Positions 1 to 9,265 of a stretch of 64,000 nt of DNA are shown piece after piece. The first letter of the stretch is position 1, and each line of letters begins with the position of its first letter. The DNA comes from Solibacillus sp. FSL W7-1436. Its GTDB lineage: Bacteria > Bacillota > Bacilli > Bacillales_A > Planococcaceae. The DNA is taken from the NCBI RefSeq assembly GCF_038007305.1, contig NZ_JBBOWV010000001.1, positions 1,726,501 through 1,790,500 on the forward strand, read 5' to 3'. Below the pieces are notes generated by a model. That model did no database searches. It saw only the letters and a list, made by a program, of their open reading frames with translations, and had not been told where the DNA came from. Position numbers and translations under genes: made by a program.

Positions 1-28
1 AATTTTTTTTGAAACTTATTTTGAATTT

Positions 29-70
29 CTCCGTCTGTACGGTGCTTAAGCAAAAAAAACAGGCGGAGGA
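29..70 (+). promoter_or_regulatory. Hairpin covering the ribosome-binding site of the first gene
   Basis: Bases 29-38 (CTCCGTCTGT) pair with 59-68 (ACAGGCGGAG) with one G-U pair; two further pairs extend toward 70. The 3' arm contains the GGCGGAGGA ribosome site used by the gene starting at 75, so the folded mRNA would hide it. There is no T-run after the stem on the plus strand, so it is not a terminator for plus transcription. Translational control is an inference. Confidence 0.45.
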
Positions 71-74
71 AATA

Positions 75-1349
75 ATGAAAAAGTTAATTGCTGTAGGGTT
101 TATCGCTGTATGCGTATTATTCCTGACAATTGAATATAGAGGTTCAAGTGAAAAGATTGAACGTGCGGTTGCAAATGAAAAGGACATGACAGGTTTGGAA
201 GATGGAAACCAAATCGAACAAGCTACACATCTATTTGAAAAAGTTATCGTTCTGAATAAGGAACAGCCGATTTATATAAAAGGAAATGCGCTCACTGAAA
301 TTGGTGTTGTACATCCGAATACTTCATTTGCGATCGTAGGGGAAGATGAACTTTATTATGAACTGCGATTCGGGAAAATTTCGGCTTTTATTAAAAAGGG
401 AAGTGCCACTGTAGAAAAACGTCCGCTTGAGACGTTAGTAAATACAGAAATCACAAATTCAATCAAAACGACAGAACAGATAAATGTATATGAAGGAAAA
501 AATCTTAAAAGCGGTGTATTAATGCAGCTCTCCCAAGGGTTCCGCTATCCGATAGTGGGGGAGATTGATGAGTGGTTTGTAATAAAAGTAGGAGAACGGG
601 CGGGTTATATACATAAAACATCAGTTGAAATAGATGAAGGAATTCCCGTTTTAGTGTATCATCATATTTTGCCGCAAGAAGAAATGGTGACAAATGCGAG
701 TACGGTTTCTGTACAATCATTTGAACAGCAAATGGCCTTTTTAGCTGAAGAGCAATTTACAACAATTTCGACAACACAGCTTTATGATTATTTGGAAGGT
801 CGCCAAATTTTACCGGTTAATTCAATACTCATAACATTTGATGATGGTTTATTATCGACAAAGGTCTATGCTTATCCAATTTTAAAGAAACATGGATTTT
901 CTGCGGTACAGCATATTATTTCTTCTCGTACCGAGCGCTTTGAAGGTGAACAAGTTTTTGATGCCAAAGGACCGCTCCAATTTTTCACAGCCGAAGAGAT
1001 GCAGCAAATGACGGATGTGTTTCAGTACGAAGCGCATACACATAATTTGCATCAGTTCAGCAATGGGGCAGGGAAGGCATTAGAGCTGACGTCCGCTGAC
1101 ATTGCGAAGGATCTGCAGCAAAATGTTAACATGCTGTCGAATGCGACTTCTCTAGCGTATCCATTCGGTCATTACGATGAAGATATGATCGCAGCGATGA
1201 AGGAAGTAGGACTGTTAATCGGTTTTACGACAAATGAAGGCTATGCGAATATGCAGCAGTCAAATTATGAGGTTAATCGTTTCGGCATAACTGAAAATAA
1301 AACATTTGAACAGTTCACGTCCTTTGTAAAGGGGGTGGACTGGTCTTAA
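75..1349 (+). CDS. SH3-like/NodB polysaccharide deacetylase, exported or membrane-anchored
   Basis: 424 residues from an ATG preceded by GGCGGAGGA; a longer in-frame start at 9 has no ribosome site. Residues 1-20 are a signal-anchor. An SH3b-like region (about 125-185) precedes a NodB deacetylase domain that begins at PVLVYHHI (191-198). The metal motifs are TFDDG (254-258) and HTHNLH (321-326), followed by an AYPFGHYDE segment. Such enzymes remove acetyl groups from wall or biofilm N-acetylglucosamine polymers outside the cell; the true substrate is unknown. The sigma factor gene follows after 26 bases, so the three genes 75-2950 probably form an operon. Confidence 0.8.
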   Translation: MKKLIAVGFIAVCVLFLTIEYRGSSEKIERAVANEKDMTGLEDGNQIEQATHLFEKVIVLNKEQPIYIKGNALTEIGVVHPNTSFAIVGEDELYYELRFGKISAFIKKGSATVEKRPLETLVNTEITNSIKTTEQINVYEGKNLKSGVLMQLSQGFRYPIVGEIDEWFVIKVGERAGYIHKTSVEIDEGIPVLVYHHILPQEEMVTNASTVSVQSFEQQMAFLAEEQFTTISTTQLYDYLEGRQILPVNSILITFDDGLLSTKVYAYPILKKHGFSAVQHIISSRTERFEGEQVFDAKGPLQFFTAEEMQQMTDVFQYEAHTHNLHQFSNGAGKALELTSADIAKDLQQNVNMLSNATSLAYPFGHYDEDMIAAMKEVGLLIGFTTNEGYANMQQSNYEVNRFGITENKTFEQFTSFVKGVDWS

Positions 1350-1375
1350 GGATATAAGAAGGTGCTAAACGTTAC

Positions 1376-1870
1376 ATGAGAGAATTTGATGCAATTGTTG
1401 ATGAGCATACGCGTTATTTAGTACGTATTGCTTATTTGTACGTTAAAAATTGGGCTACCGCCGAGGATATCGTACAGGAAGTATTTGTAACATACTTTCA
1501 AAAGAGCGAACAGTTTCGCAATGAGTCGTCATTGAAAACGTATTTAACAAAAATGACAGCCAATCGCGCAAAAGATTATTTACGCTCATGGAAGCATAAA
1601 AAGGATGTCGTTTTTGAAACGATTTTTGCTCAAACGAAAGGTACGGACGAAGAGGTTATACAAAAAGAGCATCTTGCATCACTTGAACAGAAGTTATTCC
1701 AGCTACCACTGAAATATCGTGAGCCGCTCATTTTATTTTATTATGACGAACAGTCTATTGCCGATATTGCACTCTATTTACAGCTGAATGAAAATACGGT
1801 AAAAACACGTTTACGTCGGGCAAAGCAGCAATTGAAAGAGTATTTTAGCGAAGAGGGATTGGAGGAATGA
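1376..1870 (+). CDS. RNA polymerase sigma factor, ECF family
   Basis: 164 residues, the normal length for an ECF sigma factor. Region 2 covers about residues 1-70 (including the AEDIVQEVF helix) and region 4 covers about 108-155 with the ENTVKTRLRRAKQQL recognition helix. It would direct RNA polymerase to a small stress regulon. The ATG follows an AAGGTGC ribosome site. The next gene starts 3 bases downstream and encodes a membrane protein with the position and topology of its anti-sigma factor. The specific signal is not readable from sequence; the deacetylase upstream hints at envelope stress. Confidence 0.9.
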   Translation: MREFDAIVDEHTRYLVRIAYLYVKNWATAEDIVQEVFVTYFQKSEQFRNESSLKTYLTKMTANRAKDYLRSWKHKKDVVFETIFAQTKGTDEEVIQKEHLASLEQKLFQLPLKYREPLILFYYDEQSIADIALYLQLNENTVKTRLRRAKQQLKEYFSEEGLEE

Positions 1871-1873
1871 TGC

Positions 1874-2950
1874 ATGGATCCATTTAAAAAACAACTGGAT
1901 GAAATGATGGGTGATACACGCATGCAGGAAAGTCGTATTAAGCAGCGTGTGAAATCCGAATTGACTCCGCCCCCCCGAAATCAGAAACGTTCGTGGCATG
2001 TTCAATTAGTAACGGCAGCTGTTGCAGCAGTTGCGGTATTTCTATTTATGACAGCCGTCCCTTTTACTCAAAATTCGGGAAATGAAGGGCGGGGTGCCCC
2101 TTATGATCCGCTTGATGATTTAGCGGAAATTGCTACTCTTCAAAAACAGAAGCAATTATCAGTAATCGATTATGATTCCTTTGCACAGCTACCAGTGCTG
2201 GAACAATTATCGGATTTACAATATGTAGATAAAGAAACCTTTACACTTGCAGGGAAAAAGGGAATTTACCATACAGTGATAGAACGTCAGGAAAATTTAT
2301 TTGATGAAGCCGTATACGGAGCTGGCGATATTGTACGAACGATGACTAATACGAGCAGTCATTTACCAATTTATGAAAACGCATATTATGAAGTAGTCGC
2401 AGTACCAGGAGACCGTGTCGTTTTGCAGGACGGCAAATTAACGGTGAATGGGAAGCCTATAAGATCGGAATTAAAGGAATTGTATGAGGAAAACGGCAAT
2501 ACGATTGCAGGAGGCTACGATCAGTTATTAAATGCGCGTGAATACTTTTTGGTGAATCATTTCCCGGCAAAAAATACAAAGCAGGCAGGTACAATTACCG
2601 CGGTGCATAAAATTTACGGGGAAGTCGTAGCATTGGCAGAGCAAAGTACAACAGCATCAATTTATTTTGAATTAGAAAATGACTATTCACCAGAACAATA
2701 TTTTGATCTATATTTGTATGATCAGATTTTTAGAGATGGGTCAATCAGTGAAAGATTATCGGTAAGTGATATTCCATTTACACATTCGAACCGTTTAGGC
2801 GAGCTGTTTTTGGAAGCATCTTACCGGAATGTTACGTATTTATCCGATACAGAAGTGGAAATACGCTACCAGTATGACCGTGAAGATGTAGGGGAATATG
2901 TGTTTAAAATGTATAAAGATCCGACTGGCATTTGGCAGTGGGGAATGTAG
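1874..2950 (+). CDS. Putative anti-sigma factor with a degenerate signal peptidase I-like ectodomain
   Basis: 358 residues. The cytoplasmic N-terminus (1-42) is followed by one membrane span (about 43-63) and a long extracellular part. Residues 150-254 resemble type I signal peptidase (S26): GDIV at 151-154 (box C), VVAVPGD then DGKLTVNGKPI at 174-196 (box D), and EYFLVNHF...IYGEVVAL at 223-254 (box E region). The catalytic Ser motif SMxPT is absent and the box D lysine position is Tyr, so it should be inactive. Placement 3 bases after the ECF sigma gene implies the anti-sigma role, with the S26-like fold perhaps sensing. No zinc anti-sigma motif is visible. Confidence 0.7.
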   Translation: MDPFKKQLDEMMGDTRMQESRIKQRVKSELTPPPRNQKRSWHVQLVTAAVAAVAVFLFMTAVPFTQNSGNEGRGAPYDPLDDLAEIATLQKQKQLSVIDYDSFAQLPVLEQLSDLQYVDKETFTLAGKKGIYHTVIERQENLFDEAVYGAGDIVRTMTNTSSHLPIYENAYYEVVAVPGDRVVLQDGKLTVNGKPIRSELKELYEENGNTIAGGYDQLLNAREYFLVNHFPAKNTKQAGTITAVHKIYGEVVALAEQSTTASIYFELENDYSPEQYFDLYLYDQIFRDGSISERLSVSDIPFTHSNRLGELFLEASYRNVTYLSDTEVEIRYQYDREDVGEYVFKMYKDPTGIWQWGM

Positions 2951-2951
2951 C

Positions 2952-2986
2952 AAAAAGGGTAGTGACAAAATGTCGCTACCCTTTTT
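2952..2986. terminator. Bidirectional intrinsic terminator between convergent genes
   Basis: AAAAAGGGTAGTGACA pairs with TGTCGCTACCCTTTTT across a short loop, one G-U pair, with T-runs in both directions. It serves the sigma operon and the convergent transporter, whose last codons lie inside the 3' arm. Confidence 0.85.
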
Positions 2987-3941
2987 CATTTGCTGCTTGT
3001 AATCTTTTATTGATAAGTACTGTGTGATAGCTGTGTAGCAGCATGCCGGTAATAATGACCGCCAGTCCGATTAAAGCGATCGGTTGCGGAAGCGGTACAC
3101 TTAGTAAAATCATTTCGCCGACCATCGCAAAAAGAACTTCCGTCGATTGGGTTGCTTCAACGGCAGCCAGCTTACCTTGATCATGGCGCACACGGTCTGT
3201 TGCGATAAAGAAAAGTATTGTCGCGATAACACCGGAAGAAACGGCAACGAGCAGCGATTGATACACTTGACTCGCAGAAGGCAGACCAACAGTAAATAAT
3301 GCATAGGTTGCGAGCAGAATCCATGCCGGCAAGGAAGCGATTGTCATACCTAGAACACGTTGAAACGGATCGACTCTGCCCTTACAAAGCTCCATCATTT
3401 TCCGATTGCCGAGCGGGTAGGCAAATGCCGCGATGATTACCGGCAGTATACCGAGAAGCAGGCTTTTCATAGAAACTGACTGTGTCTGCGGAATTTGAAT
3501 AAGCAAGATCCCGAATAAAATAATGCCTGAGATGCCAAGTGAAATAAGCGGGATTTTTGCCCTGACTTCTTTTCCGGCTATAGTTGTAATAAAGAGGGGA
3601 GCCAACAAAACACCAGCTACAATCGTAAACTGCCATGTACCTGATACGAGCCAGCCTGGACCGAATGCCGCGGCAAACGTAAGCGGCGCATAAAATAATA
3701 CGAATCCGACAAAGCTCCAAACGAGCCATGCACCCGGATGTTCTTTCATTTCATTCGATAATATACGAAATCCGCCTTTTCCCCTTATGGCGACAATGGC
3801 AATGAGAAAAGGGAGCATAAAGAAGTAGCGGAGTGAAGAGCTCCATAGCCAGCTGCCGCCTTCCAATTCCATTGAATGGTTCAATACAAATGTAACCGCA
3901 AAAAATAAGGCTGCTAAAATGCCAATCAGTATTTCCCTCAT
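2976..3941 (-). CDS. Multidrug resistance efflux transporter family (EmrE-like, DMT superfamily)
   Basis: 321 residues with about ten hydrophobic segments in two five-helix repeats, as in the DMT/EmrE family (PF13536). The ATG at 3941 is preceded by AAGTGAGGTG at good spacing; the in-frame GTG four codons earlier overlaps that ribosome site. It is probably an inner-membrane exporter or uptake carrier of small metabolites. It stands alone and is convergent with the sigma operon. Substrate cannot be told. Confidence 0.75.
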   Translation of the reverse strand: MREILIGILAALFFAVTFVLNHSMELEGGSWLWSSSLRYFFMLPFLIAIVAIRGKGGFRILSNEMKEHPGAWLVWSFVGFVLFYAPLTFAAAFGPGWLVSGTWQFTIVAGVLLAPLFITTIAGKEVRAKIPLISLGISGIILFGILLIQIPQTQSVSMKSLLLGILPVIIAAFAYPLGNRKMMELCKGRVDPFQRVLGMTIASLPAWILLATYALFTVGLPSASQVYQSLLVAVSSGVIATILFFIATDRVRHDQGKLAAVEATQSTEVLFAMVGEMILLSVPLPQPIALIGLAVIITGMLLHSYHTVLINKRLQAANEKG

Positions 3942-4031
3942 CACACACCTCACTTAATTGTATTGAATTTTCTGTTTACTAAGTATACAAAAGAATGGAG
4001 CGAAAGTAATCGCCCCATTCAAAAGTTTCTA

Positions 4032-5255
4032 TTAACGTTGTTCGAATAACTGAACGATTTCAATAATGACTTCTGTAGCTTTTTCCATCGTTTCAGCTGA
4101 TACAAATTCATATTTGCCGTGCATATTTTCGCCGCCCGCAAAAATATTCGGTGTCGGCAAGCCCATATATGAAAGCTGTGAACCGTCAGTACCACCGCGG
4201 ATCGGCTCGACAATCGGTGTAATGTTAAACTTGGCAAACGCTTCTTTTGCGATATCGACAATTTCCATAACAGGCTCGATTTTTTCGCCCATATTGTAGT
4301 ACTGATCCTCGATCGCTACAGTAATTGCCTCTTCACCGTATTTTGCCTGTAATTCTTTGCCGACCTTTGCCATATACTCTTTTTTCTCTTCGAATTTAGC
4401 GCGGTCATGGTCACGGATAATGTAAGACATTGTTGTTTCTTCAATTCCGCCGTTGAAATACATTAAGTGGATAAAGCCTTCATAGCCTTCTGTTTTTTCA
4501 GGTACTGCATCTTTTGGCATTTCATTTTGGTATTCAATCGCCATTGTAATCGAGTTCACCATTTTATCTTTTGCTGAACCCGGATGGATGTTCGTGCCGC
4601 GTGTCGTTACTTTTACGCCAGCTGCATTAAAGCTTTCGTACTGTAATTCACCAAGAGGACCGCCATCCAGTGTGTACGCATAATCCGCACCGAATTTCTC
4701 GACGTCAAATTTGTGGGGGCCGCGCCCGATTTCTTCGTCCGGTGTAAATGCTACACGGATTTTCCCGTGTTTGATTTCCGGATTGTTCACTAAGTATTCC
4801 ATTGCCGTCATGATTTCTGCGATGCCGGCTTTATCATCCGCACCTAGCAATGTATTGCCGTCTGTCGTAATTAACGTTTGGCCAACATAATTTTTTAAAT
4901 TCGGGAAATAGTCCGGTGCCATGACTAAACCATTTTTTAATGTAATCGCTTCACCGTCATAATTGTCGATGCGCTGAGGCTGTACATTAGTTCCCGTGTA
5001 ATCCGATGTCGTATCAACATGTGCCAAAAAGCCGAGTGTCGGTACGTCTTTGTCTGTATTTGATTCCAGTGTTGCAAAAAGGTAGCCGTTTTCGTCCAGT
5101 GTAATATCTGTTAAACCGATTGCTGCCAGTTCATCCTTTAATACATGTAATAAATCGAATTGCTTCATTGTTGAAGGGGTTGTGTCAGAGTTGAAATCTG
5201 ATTGTGTATCAATTTTTGCATAGCGTACTAAACGTTCAATTACTTTCTCTTTCAT
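4032..5255 (-). CDS. pepT: Peptidase T (tripeptide aminopeptidase)
   Basis: 407 residues, full length for PepT of the M20B metallopeptidases. Visible are the HVDT metal site, the [14 protein letters not shown] segment containing the bridging Asp, TPDEEIGRG with the catalytic Glu pair, and a late NMHGKYEF His ligand region. It cleaves the N-terminal residue from tripeptides in the cytoplasm using two zinc ions. AGGAGG lies just upstream of the ATG. The YhhN-family gene upstream on the same strand (30 bases away) may be cotranscribed. Confidence 0.95.
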   Translation of the reverse strand: MKEKVIERLVRYAKIDTQSDFNSDTTPSTMKQFDLLHVLKDELAAIGLTDITLDENGYLFATLESNTDKDVPTLGFLAHVDTTSDYTGTNVQPQRIDNYDGEAITLKNGLVMAPDYFPNLKNYVGQTLITTDGNTLLGADDKAGIAEIMTAMEYLVNNPEIKHGKIRVAFTPDEEIGRGPHKFDVEKFGADYAYTLDGGPLGELQYESFNAAGVKVTTRGTNIHPGSAKDKMVNSITMAIEYQNEMPKDAVPEKTEGYEGFIHLMYFNGGIEETTMSYIIRDHDRAKFEEKKEYMAKVGKELQAKYGEEAITVAIEDQYYNMGEKIEPVMEIVDIAKEAFAKFNITPIVEPIRGGTDGSQLSYMGLPTPNIFAGGENMHGKYEFVSAETMEKATEVIIEIVQLFEQR

Positions 5256-5285
5256 ACGAAAAAGACCTCCTATTACTTATTGCTT

Positions 5286-5948
5286 TTATTCTACACTTTT
5301 TATTTCGGTTTTTGAACTAAATTTGTCATATTCCATTATGCTGAGCATGAGGAAAAACTGTGCGCCGTAATACGTAAACATGATCAGGATATGGGAAGCG
5401 GGAACATCAAACATAAAGCGGTTAATAGCAAGTACCGAATCCGACATGATAAAGAGGATGGCGCCGATGACAGCAAACTTACTACCTGTTCGGAACGATG
5501 TCCATCCCATCGTTAAAATAACGAAAATATATGCAGTCACTGCAATGGCAAGTACAGTATCTCCTTTTTGCATCAGGCTTCCCGCAATCCAGAACATCAT
5601 AACCGCACCGTATATAGCTAATACGATTTTTACATACAATGGTGTAATCTGCTGATTTGTTGAACGGAACGCAAAAATATAGAAAATATGGCCGATCAGG
5701 AAAAAGCTCAGTCCAACGATGAACCACTGCAATGTATAGTCGCCAACTGCACAGAAAATTAAACCGGTGGAAATGAGCCAATAATACGGAGATTTCACTT
5801 GCACTTTCGTTAAAAATGCCAGCGCTATAAGCAAAATCATTGGCAAAAGCTTAAAGACCATTTTCAGCGAACTATCGATCGTTTCAAAAAAGAATACATA
5901 GTACAAGCCAAGCCCGAAGAACAGTAAAATCAGAACTTTACGTGCCAT
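5286..5948 (-). CDS. YhhN/TMEM86 family membrane protein (lysoplasmalogenase-like)
   Basis: 220 residues with about eight hydrophobic helices. Two acidic motifs of the family are present: CAVGDYTLQ in the first half and FIMSDSVLAINRF in the second. Animal TMEM86B hydrolyses the vinyl ether of lysoplasmalogens; bacterial members are often named after it but their reaction is seldom tested. It precedes pepT on the same strand. Family assignment is firm, substrate is not. Confidence 0.8.
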   Translation of the reverse strand: MARKVLILLFFGLGLYYVFFFETIDSSLKMVFKLLPMILLIALAFLTKVQVKSPYYWLISTGLIFCAVGDYTLQWFIVGLSFFLIGHIFYIFAFRSTNQQITPLYVKIVLAIYGAVMMFWIAGSLMQKGDTVLAIAVTAYIFVILTMGWTSFRTGSKFAVIGAILFIMSDSVLAINRFMFDVPASHILIMFTYYGAQFFLMLSIMEYDKFSSKTEIKSVE

Positions 5949-6118
5949 CCATTAACCCCCTAAGTTGAATTGTTTATATTTAATTACTAAATAATGAAAA
6001 TATGTTTTCAAGAAAATTCAATATATGCTCTATTATGCCAGAAGTTATGCAGTTTTACTTGTTTATGAATCTTTTTGGAAGGTTATTCGTACATAATAAG
6101 TAAGAGAGGGTGATTGTT

Positions 6119-7798
6119 ATGGGACAATTATTGCTAATAACGGCAATTGGAGCACTTTTGATCACATTATTATTAATGCCGTTATCAAAAAAGGTGCGCA
6201 ATAAGGAGCTTTCATCAAAAACATTTACGAGTTTATTCATTACAACATTTATACTAAGTTTTGTTTCAGTATTTTTAACAGTATATATTTCCAAAATCGA
6301 TCTAAGCTGGACGATTTTCTTATATGTAATACCTGTTGTAGCGATTATCGGGGCAATCTTTGCAGTCGGTAAGGAGCAAAAAATTAAATCTGCGATTGTG
6401 CTTGTCGGCATTATTGGGATCGGCTATTTAGTAAGCGCACCATTTTTAAATGCAGATGAAAAATTCAAATCTTCTGAGATGAAAGAAAAAACGGAAATAT
6501 CGGCGTTTGACGAAACGAAAACACCGGCAAGTGTACCGCCGAAGTTCGTTAAAAACAAAATGAAAAAAGCGTTTGGACAGGTGCCGAACACAAGCTACTA
6601 TGAATTAGGGAATCTGCAAATTCAAAAAGTGAATGATCAGTATGTTTACATTGCACCTGTTGAGTTTTCAGGGTTCTTTAAGTGGTTCAACGGGAAAACA
6701 ACACCTGGTTATTTCACGATGAGTGCTACAGATTCAAGCGATAATCCAAAGTTTGTGAAGGCTGAAATGAGCTATGTTCCATCTGCTTATTTAAATAAAA
6801 ACCTGGAGCGTCATATTCGTCTTCAAAACCCATCTTTAATTTTCTATGGTGATCCGCAGCTGGAAATTGATGAAGATGGAAAACCATATTACATCCGTTC
6901 TTACGGCGAATTTATTTCGGCACGTAACGGCTTTGATGTAAAAGGAATTGTACTTGTTGATGCGGAAACAGGAGCAACAGAAAAAATTGCGATTGCAGAT
7001 GTACCGGCATTTATCGACGGTGCTGTATCACCGGAAGCGGTAAGTTTGCAAAACAGTTATTACGGTAACTATGTGCACGGCTTCTGGAACAGTCTTGTCG
7101 GCAAAAAGGATGTTAAGCTGCCGAGTGATGAAGGTACGGAAGCAAATGTAAGTCCGATCTTTATGGAAGACGGGGAAATGTATTATTTCACTGATTTTAC
7201 AAGTCCGAAAGAGGGCGTTGACTCGATGCTCGGCTATGCATTGACACATGCACGTACCGGAGAAGCAACGTATTATACCGGAAACCTGGAAGAGTCTTAT
7301 ATGGATTCACAAGGGGCTCTTGAAATTATCGAGAAAAAATTCATCGAAAAAGAATGGGAAGGCGAAATGCCGATCCTTTACAACTTCTACGGTGAAGCAA
7401 GCTGGCTGTCAGCTGTACTTGATGCGAACGGATTCCTGCAAAATTACTTTATCGTGTCTGCAGCAAATCCTGAAATTTCAGCATTTGGAACTACACCAAA
7501 TGAAGCGTTAAGACTTTATAAAACAGCCCTAAGCCGTGGCGGAAGTACGGTAGACGGTACTTCGAATGCCGAAGAAGCGAAGGCGACGGTAAAAGTCGTG
7601 CGTGTTTATAAAGAGCGTGTAGGTGATTTCACGATCGTATCATTCCTGGCGAATACAGGTGAAAACTTCATCGTTTCTACAGAAGTTGCACCATTTGCGA
7701 TTTACTTGCAAGAAGGTGACCAGGCGACGATTACGTATGCAAAAACAGGTGAAGATTTCCAACCTGTAAAATCATTGCAGATTGAAGGGTTGAAATAA
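6119..7798 (+). CDS. Conserved membrane protein with large extracytoplasmic domain, function unknown
   Basis: 559 residues. Three to four hydrophobic helices occupy about residues 3-115, followed by a roughly 440-residue hydrophilic part predicted outside. I do not recognise a catalytic motif. The ATG at 6119 sits 8 bases after AGAGAGGG; an in-frame GTG at 6110 overlaps this ribosome site. It is a single gene: the upstream neighbour is divergent, and downstream lie a structured repeat and a convergent nitroreductase. Its transported or bound ligand is unknown. Confidence 0.65.
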   Translation: MGQLLLITAIGALLITLLLMPLSKKVRNKELSSKTFTSLFITTFILSFVSVFLTVYISKIDLSWTIFLYVIPVVAIIGAIFAVGKEQKIKSAIVLVGIIGIGYLVSAPFLNADEKFKSSEMKEKTEISAFDETKTPASVPPKFVKNKMKKAFGQVPNTSYYELGNLQIQKVNDQYVYIAPVEFSGFFKWFNGKTTPGYFTMSATDSSDNPKFVKAEMSYVPSAYLNKNLERHIRLQNPSLIFYGDPQLEIDEDGKPYYIRSYGEFISARNGFDVKGIVLVDAETGATEKIAIADVPAFIDGAVSPEAVSLQNSYYGNYVHGFWNSLVGKKDVKLPSDEGTEANVSPIFMEDGEMYYFTDFTSPKEGVDSMLGYALTHARTGEATYYTGNLEESYMDSQGALEIIEKKFIEKEWEGEMPILYNFYGEASWLSAVLDANGFLQNYFIVSAANPEISAFGTTPNEALRLYKTALSRGGSTVDGTSNAEEAKATVKVVRVYKERVGDFTIVSFLANTGENFIVSTEVAPFAIYLQEGDQATITYAKTGEDFQPVKSLQIEGLK

Positions 7799-7877
7799 AT
7801 AAAGAAATTTGGGCAGAAGTATAAGTACCGTTGAATAAGAAGAAAATCCTTATTAAGAAACGGCTATTTTATAAAAT

Positions 7878-7982
7878 TGATTGGAATGGAGGGGAGGCGA
7901 CTCCAGCGGGATTAGCGTGACGCCTGAGACTACAGGCTCAGGCCACGCCCGCGGAAAGCGTCCGACCCGGAATGGAAATCAA
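7878..7982. repeat. GC-rich structured intergenic repeat, copy A
   Basis: About 105 bases far richer in G+C than the surroundings. It shares its first 26 bases (GATTGGAATGGAGGGGAGGC and on) and its last 35 (GCCCGCGGAAAGCGTCCGAC and on, ending GGAATGGAAATCAA) almost exactly with copy B at 14421. The middle folds as GCGTG-GCCTGAG / CTCAGGC-CACGC around an ACTACAGG loop. From memory, related GC-rich elements with a CCCGCGGAAAGCG end are scattered through Bacillales genomes; their function is unknown. Confidence 0.75.
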
Positions 7983-8000
7983 TTTTTAACGCTCAGCAAA

Positions 8001-8041
8001 AAAATGCTATTTTTCTCCCTCAGAGAGAAAAATAGCATTTT
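8001..8041. terminator. Bidirectional intrinsic terminator
   Basis: A 17-bp perfect stem (AAAATGCTATTTTTCTC and its complement) with a 7-base loop. It serves the nitroreductase gene on the minus strand, with a T-run across 7998-8004 in that direction, and possibly the membrane-protein gene on the plus strand. Confidence 0.85.
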
Positions 8042-8054
8042 GGTTTTTATTAGC

Positions 8055-8789
8055 TTACTTCCAAGTAAAGCCACGTGAAGCGAGGAAGTCTTTCATATGC
8101 GGACGGTTTTGTTCAACTAAGTAATCAGCCATTTGTTTCGTCCATGTTGCCGTCTTCTGATTTGAAGAGCGGCTGCTGTAATAGTCTTCCATAATTCCAT
8201 CATACTCATCCAGAAGCGTTTCGTACTTATCAACGTCATAACCATTTTCATGCAATACTGCAGCTACCGGTAAACGCGGTTTTGTTTCATTGCGTTTTGT
8301 CGGTGTGCCGATCGTCATCGCAAATAACGGGAAAACATATTCCGGTAAATTGAACAGCTCGCTGATTTCCTTAGGATTTGTTCGGGCACCACCGATATAG
8401 CAAATGCCGTAACCCATTGATTCGGCAGCAATTACGAAGTTTTGGGCAAATAATGCAACATCTGCTACCCCTACAAGCACGTTTTCAGCCGTGTCAGCAG
8501 AAATATCAACCCCGTGTTTTTGACCCGCTACTTGCAAACGTTTGAAGTCTACGCAAAACAAGAATGAGGCACCCGCTGTTTTGAACTGAAATTCGTTTTT
8601 AGACAGTTCACCAAGCTTCGTTTTCTTTTCTTCATCCGTTACCCAAATAACGCTGTATGCTTGTACAAAATGAGAACTTGCCGCCATTTGCGCTGTTTCG
8701 ATCAAATCGATGACCGTTTCTTTTGAAATTTCCTCTCCTGTATATTTACGAACAGATGTATGACTGCGTAATAATTCTTTTGTATTCAC
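8055..8789 (-). CDS. NfsA/NfrA-type NAD(P)H-dependent FMN oxidoreductase (nitroreductase family)
   Basis: 244 residues, typical for NfsA/NfrA. The N-terminal RSHTSVRKYTGEEI segment is the usual FMN phosphate-binding start, AESMGYGICYIGG is the family's central helix, and the PRLP region lies near residue 180. The enzyme reduces nitro compounds, quinones or FMN in the cytoplasm; in Bacillus NfrA acts in oxidative stress. The GTG start follows GGGAGATG. It is a single gene ending in a strong terminator. Confidence 0.85.
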   Translation of the reverse strand: MNTKELLRSHTSVRKYTGEEISKETVIDLIETAQMAASSHFVQAYSVIWVTDEEKKTKLGELSKNEFQFKTAGASFLFCVDFKRLQVAGQKHGVDISADTAENVLVGVADVALFAQNFVIAAESMGYGICYIGGARTNPKEISELFNLPEYVFPLFAMTIGTPTKRNETKPRLPVAAVLHENGYDVDKYETLLDEYDGIMEDYYSSRSSNQKTATWTKQMADYLVEQNRPHMKDFLASRGFTWK

Positions 8790-8973
8790 GTGAACATCTC
8801 CCTTTTATGTAATTAAACGTAATGGTATAGCCTTCAAGCTTATTTTAGTCAATATTTTACTTGAAGTCGATTATTAGTGTCTGTTCGAATTCATAGGAAG
8901 GGAACTTTTGCATATCGTTAAATACAGATAAGAGCTATCAGAATAGAAATCTGAAAATTTTAATTTTTTTGTG

Positions 8974-9003
8974 TTGACATATCGGATTAGTATGTTTTAT
9001 ACT
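8974..9003 (+). promoter_or_regulatory. SigA-type promoter of the S-box leader
   Basis: TTGACA at 8974-8979 and TATACT at 8998-9003 with an 18-base spacer, about 30 bases before the start of the SAM-I aptamer. Confidence 0.75.
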
Positions 9004-9034
9004 GAGACTCAACGATGGAACACAAATCACATAA

Positions 9035-9201
9035 CTCTTATCAAGAGCGGCGGAGGGAATAGGCCCTGAGATGCCCGGCAACCAGTAAGTGATGAACTGA
9101 CTAAGGTGCTAAATCCTACAAAATGGACAATCATTTTGAAAGATAAGAGGAGGCAAACTTGCTCATGCGCAACCCTCTTCTTAACTGAAGAGGGTTTTTT
9201 T
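9035..9201 (+). ncRNA. SAM-I (S-box) riboswitch with intrinsic terminator
   Basis: The leader carries the S-box signature: CTTATCAAGAGCGGCGGAGG, then GGCCCTGAGATGCCCGGCAACC, a variable arm, and the closing GATAAGAGG near 9150. A terminator follows (AACCCTCTTC 9171-9180 pairing with GAAGAGGGTT 9187-9196, then T-run). With S-adenosylmethionine bound, the terminator forms and metY transcription stops; without it an anti-terminator is expected to form. It lies 65 bases before metY on the same strand. Confidence 0.95.
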
Positions 9202-9265
9202 CATTTAAAAAATCCTCCTCAAAAACACCGATTTCACCATCGATTAAATTTTTGGGGGTAATAAA

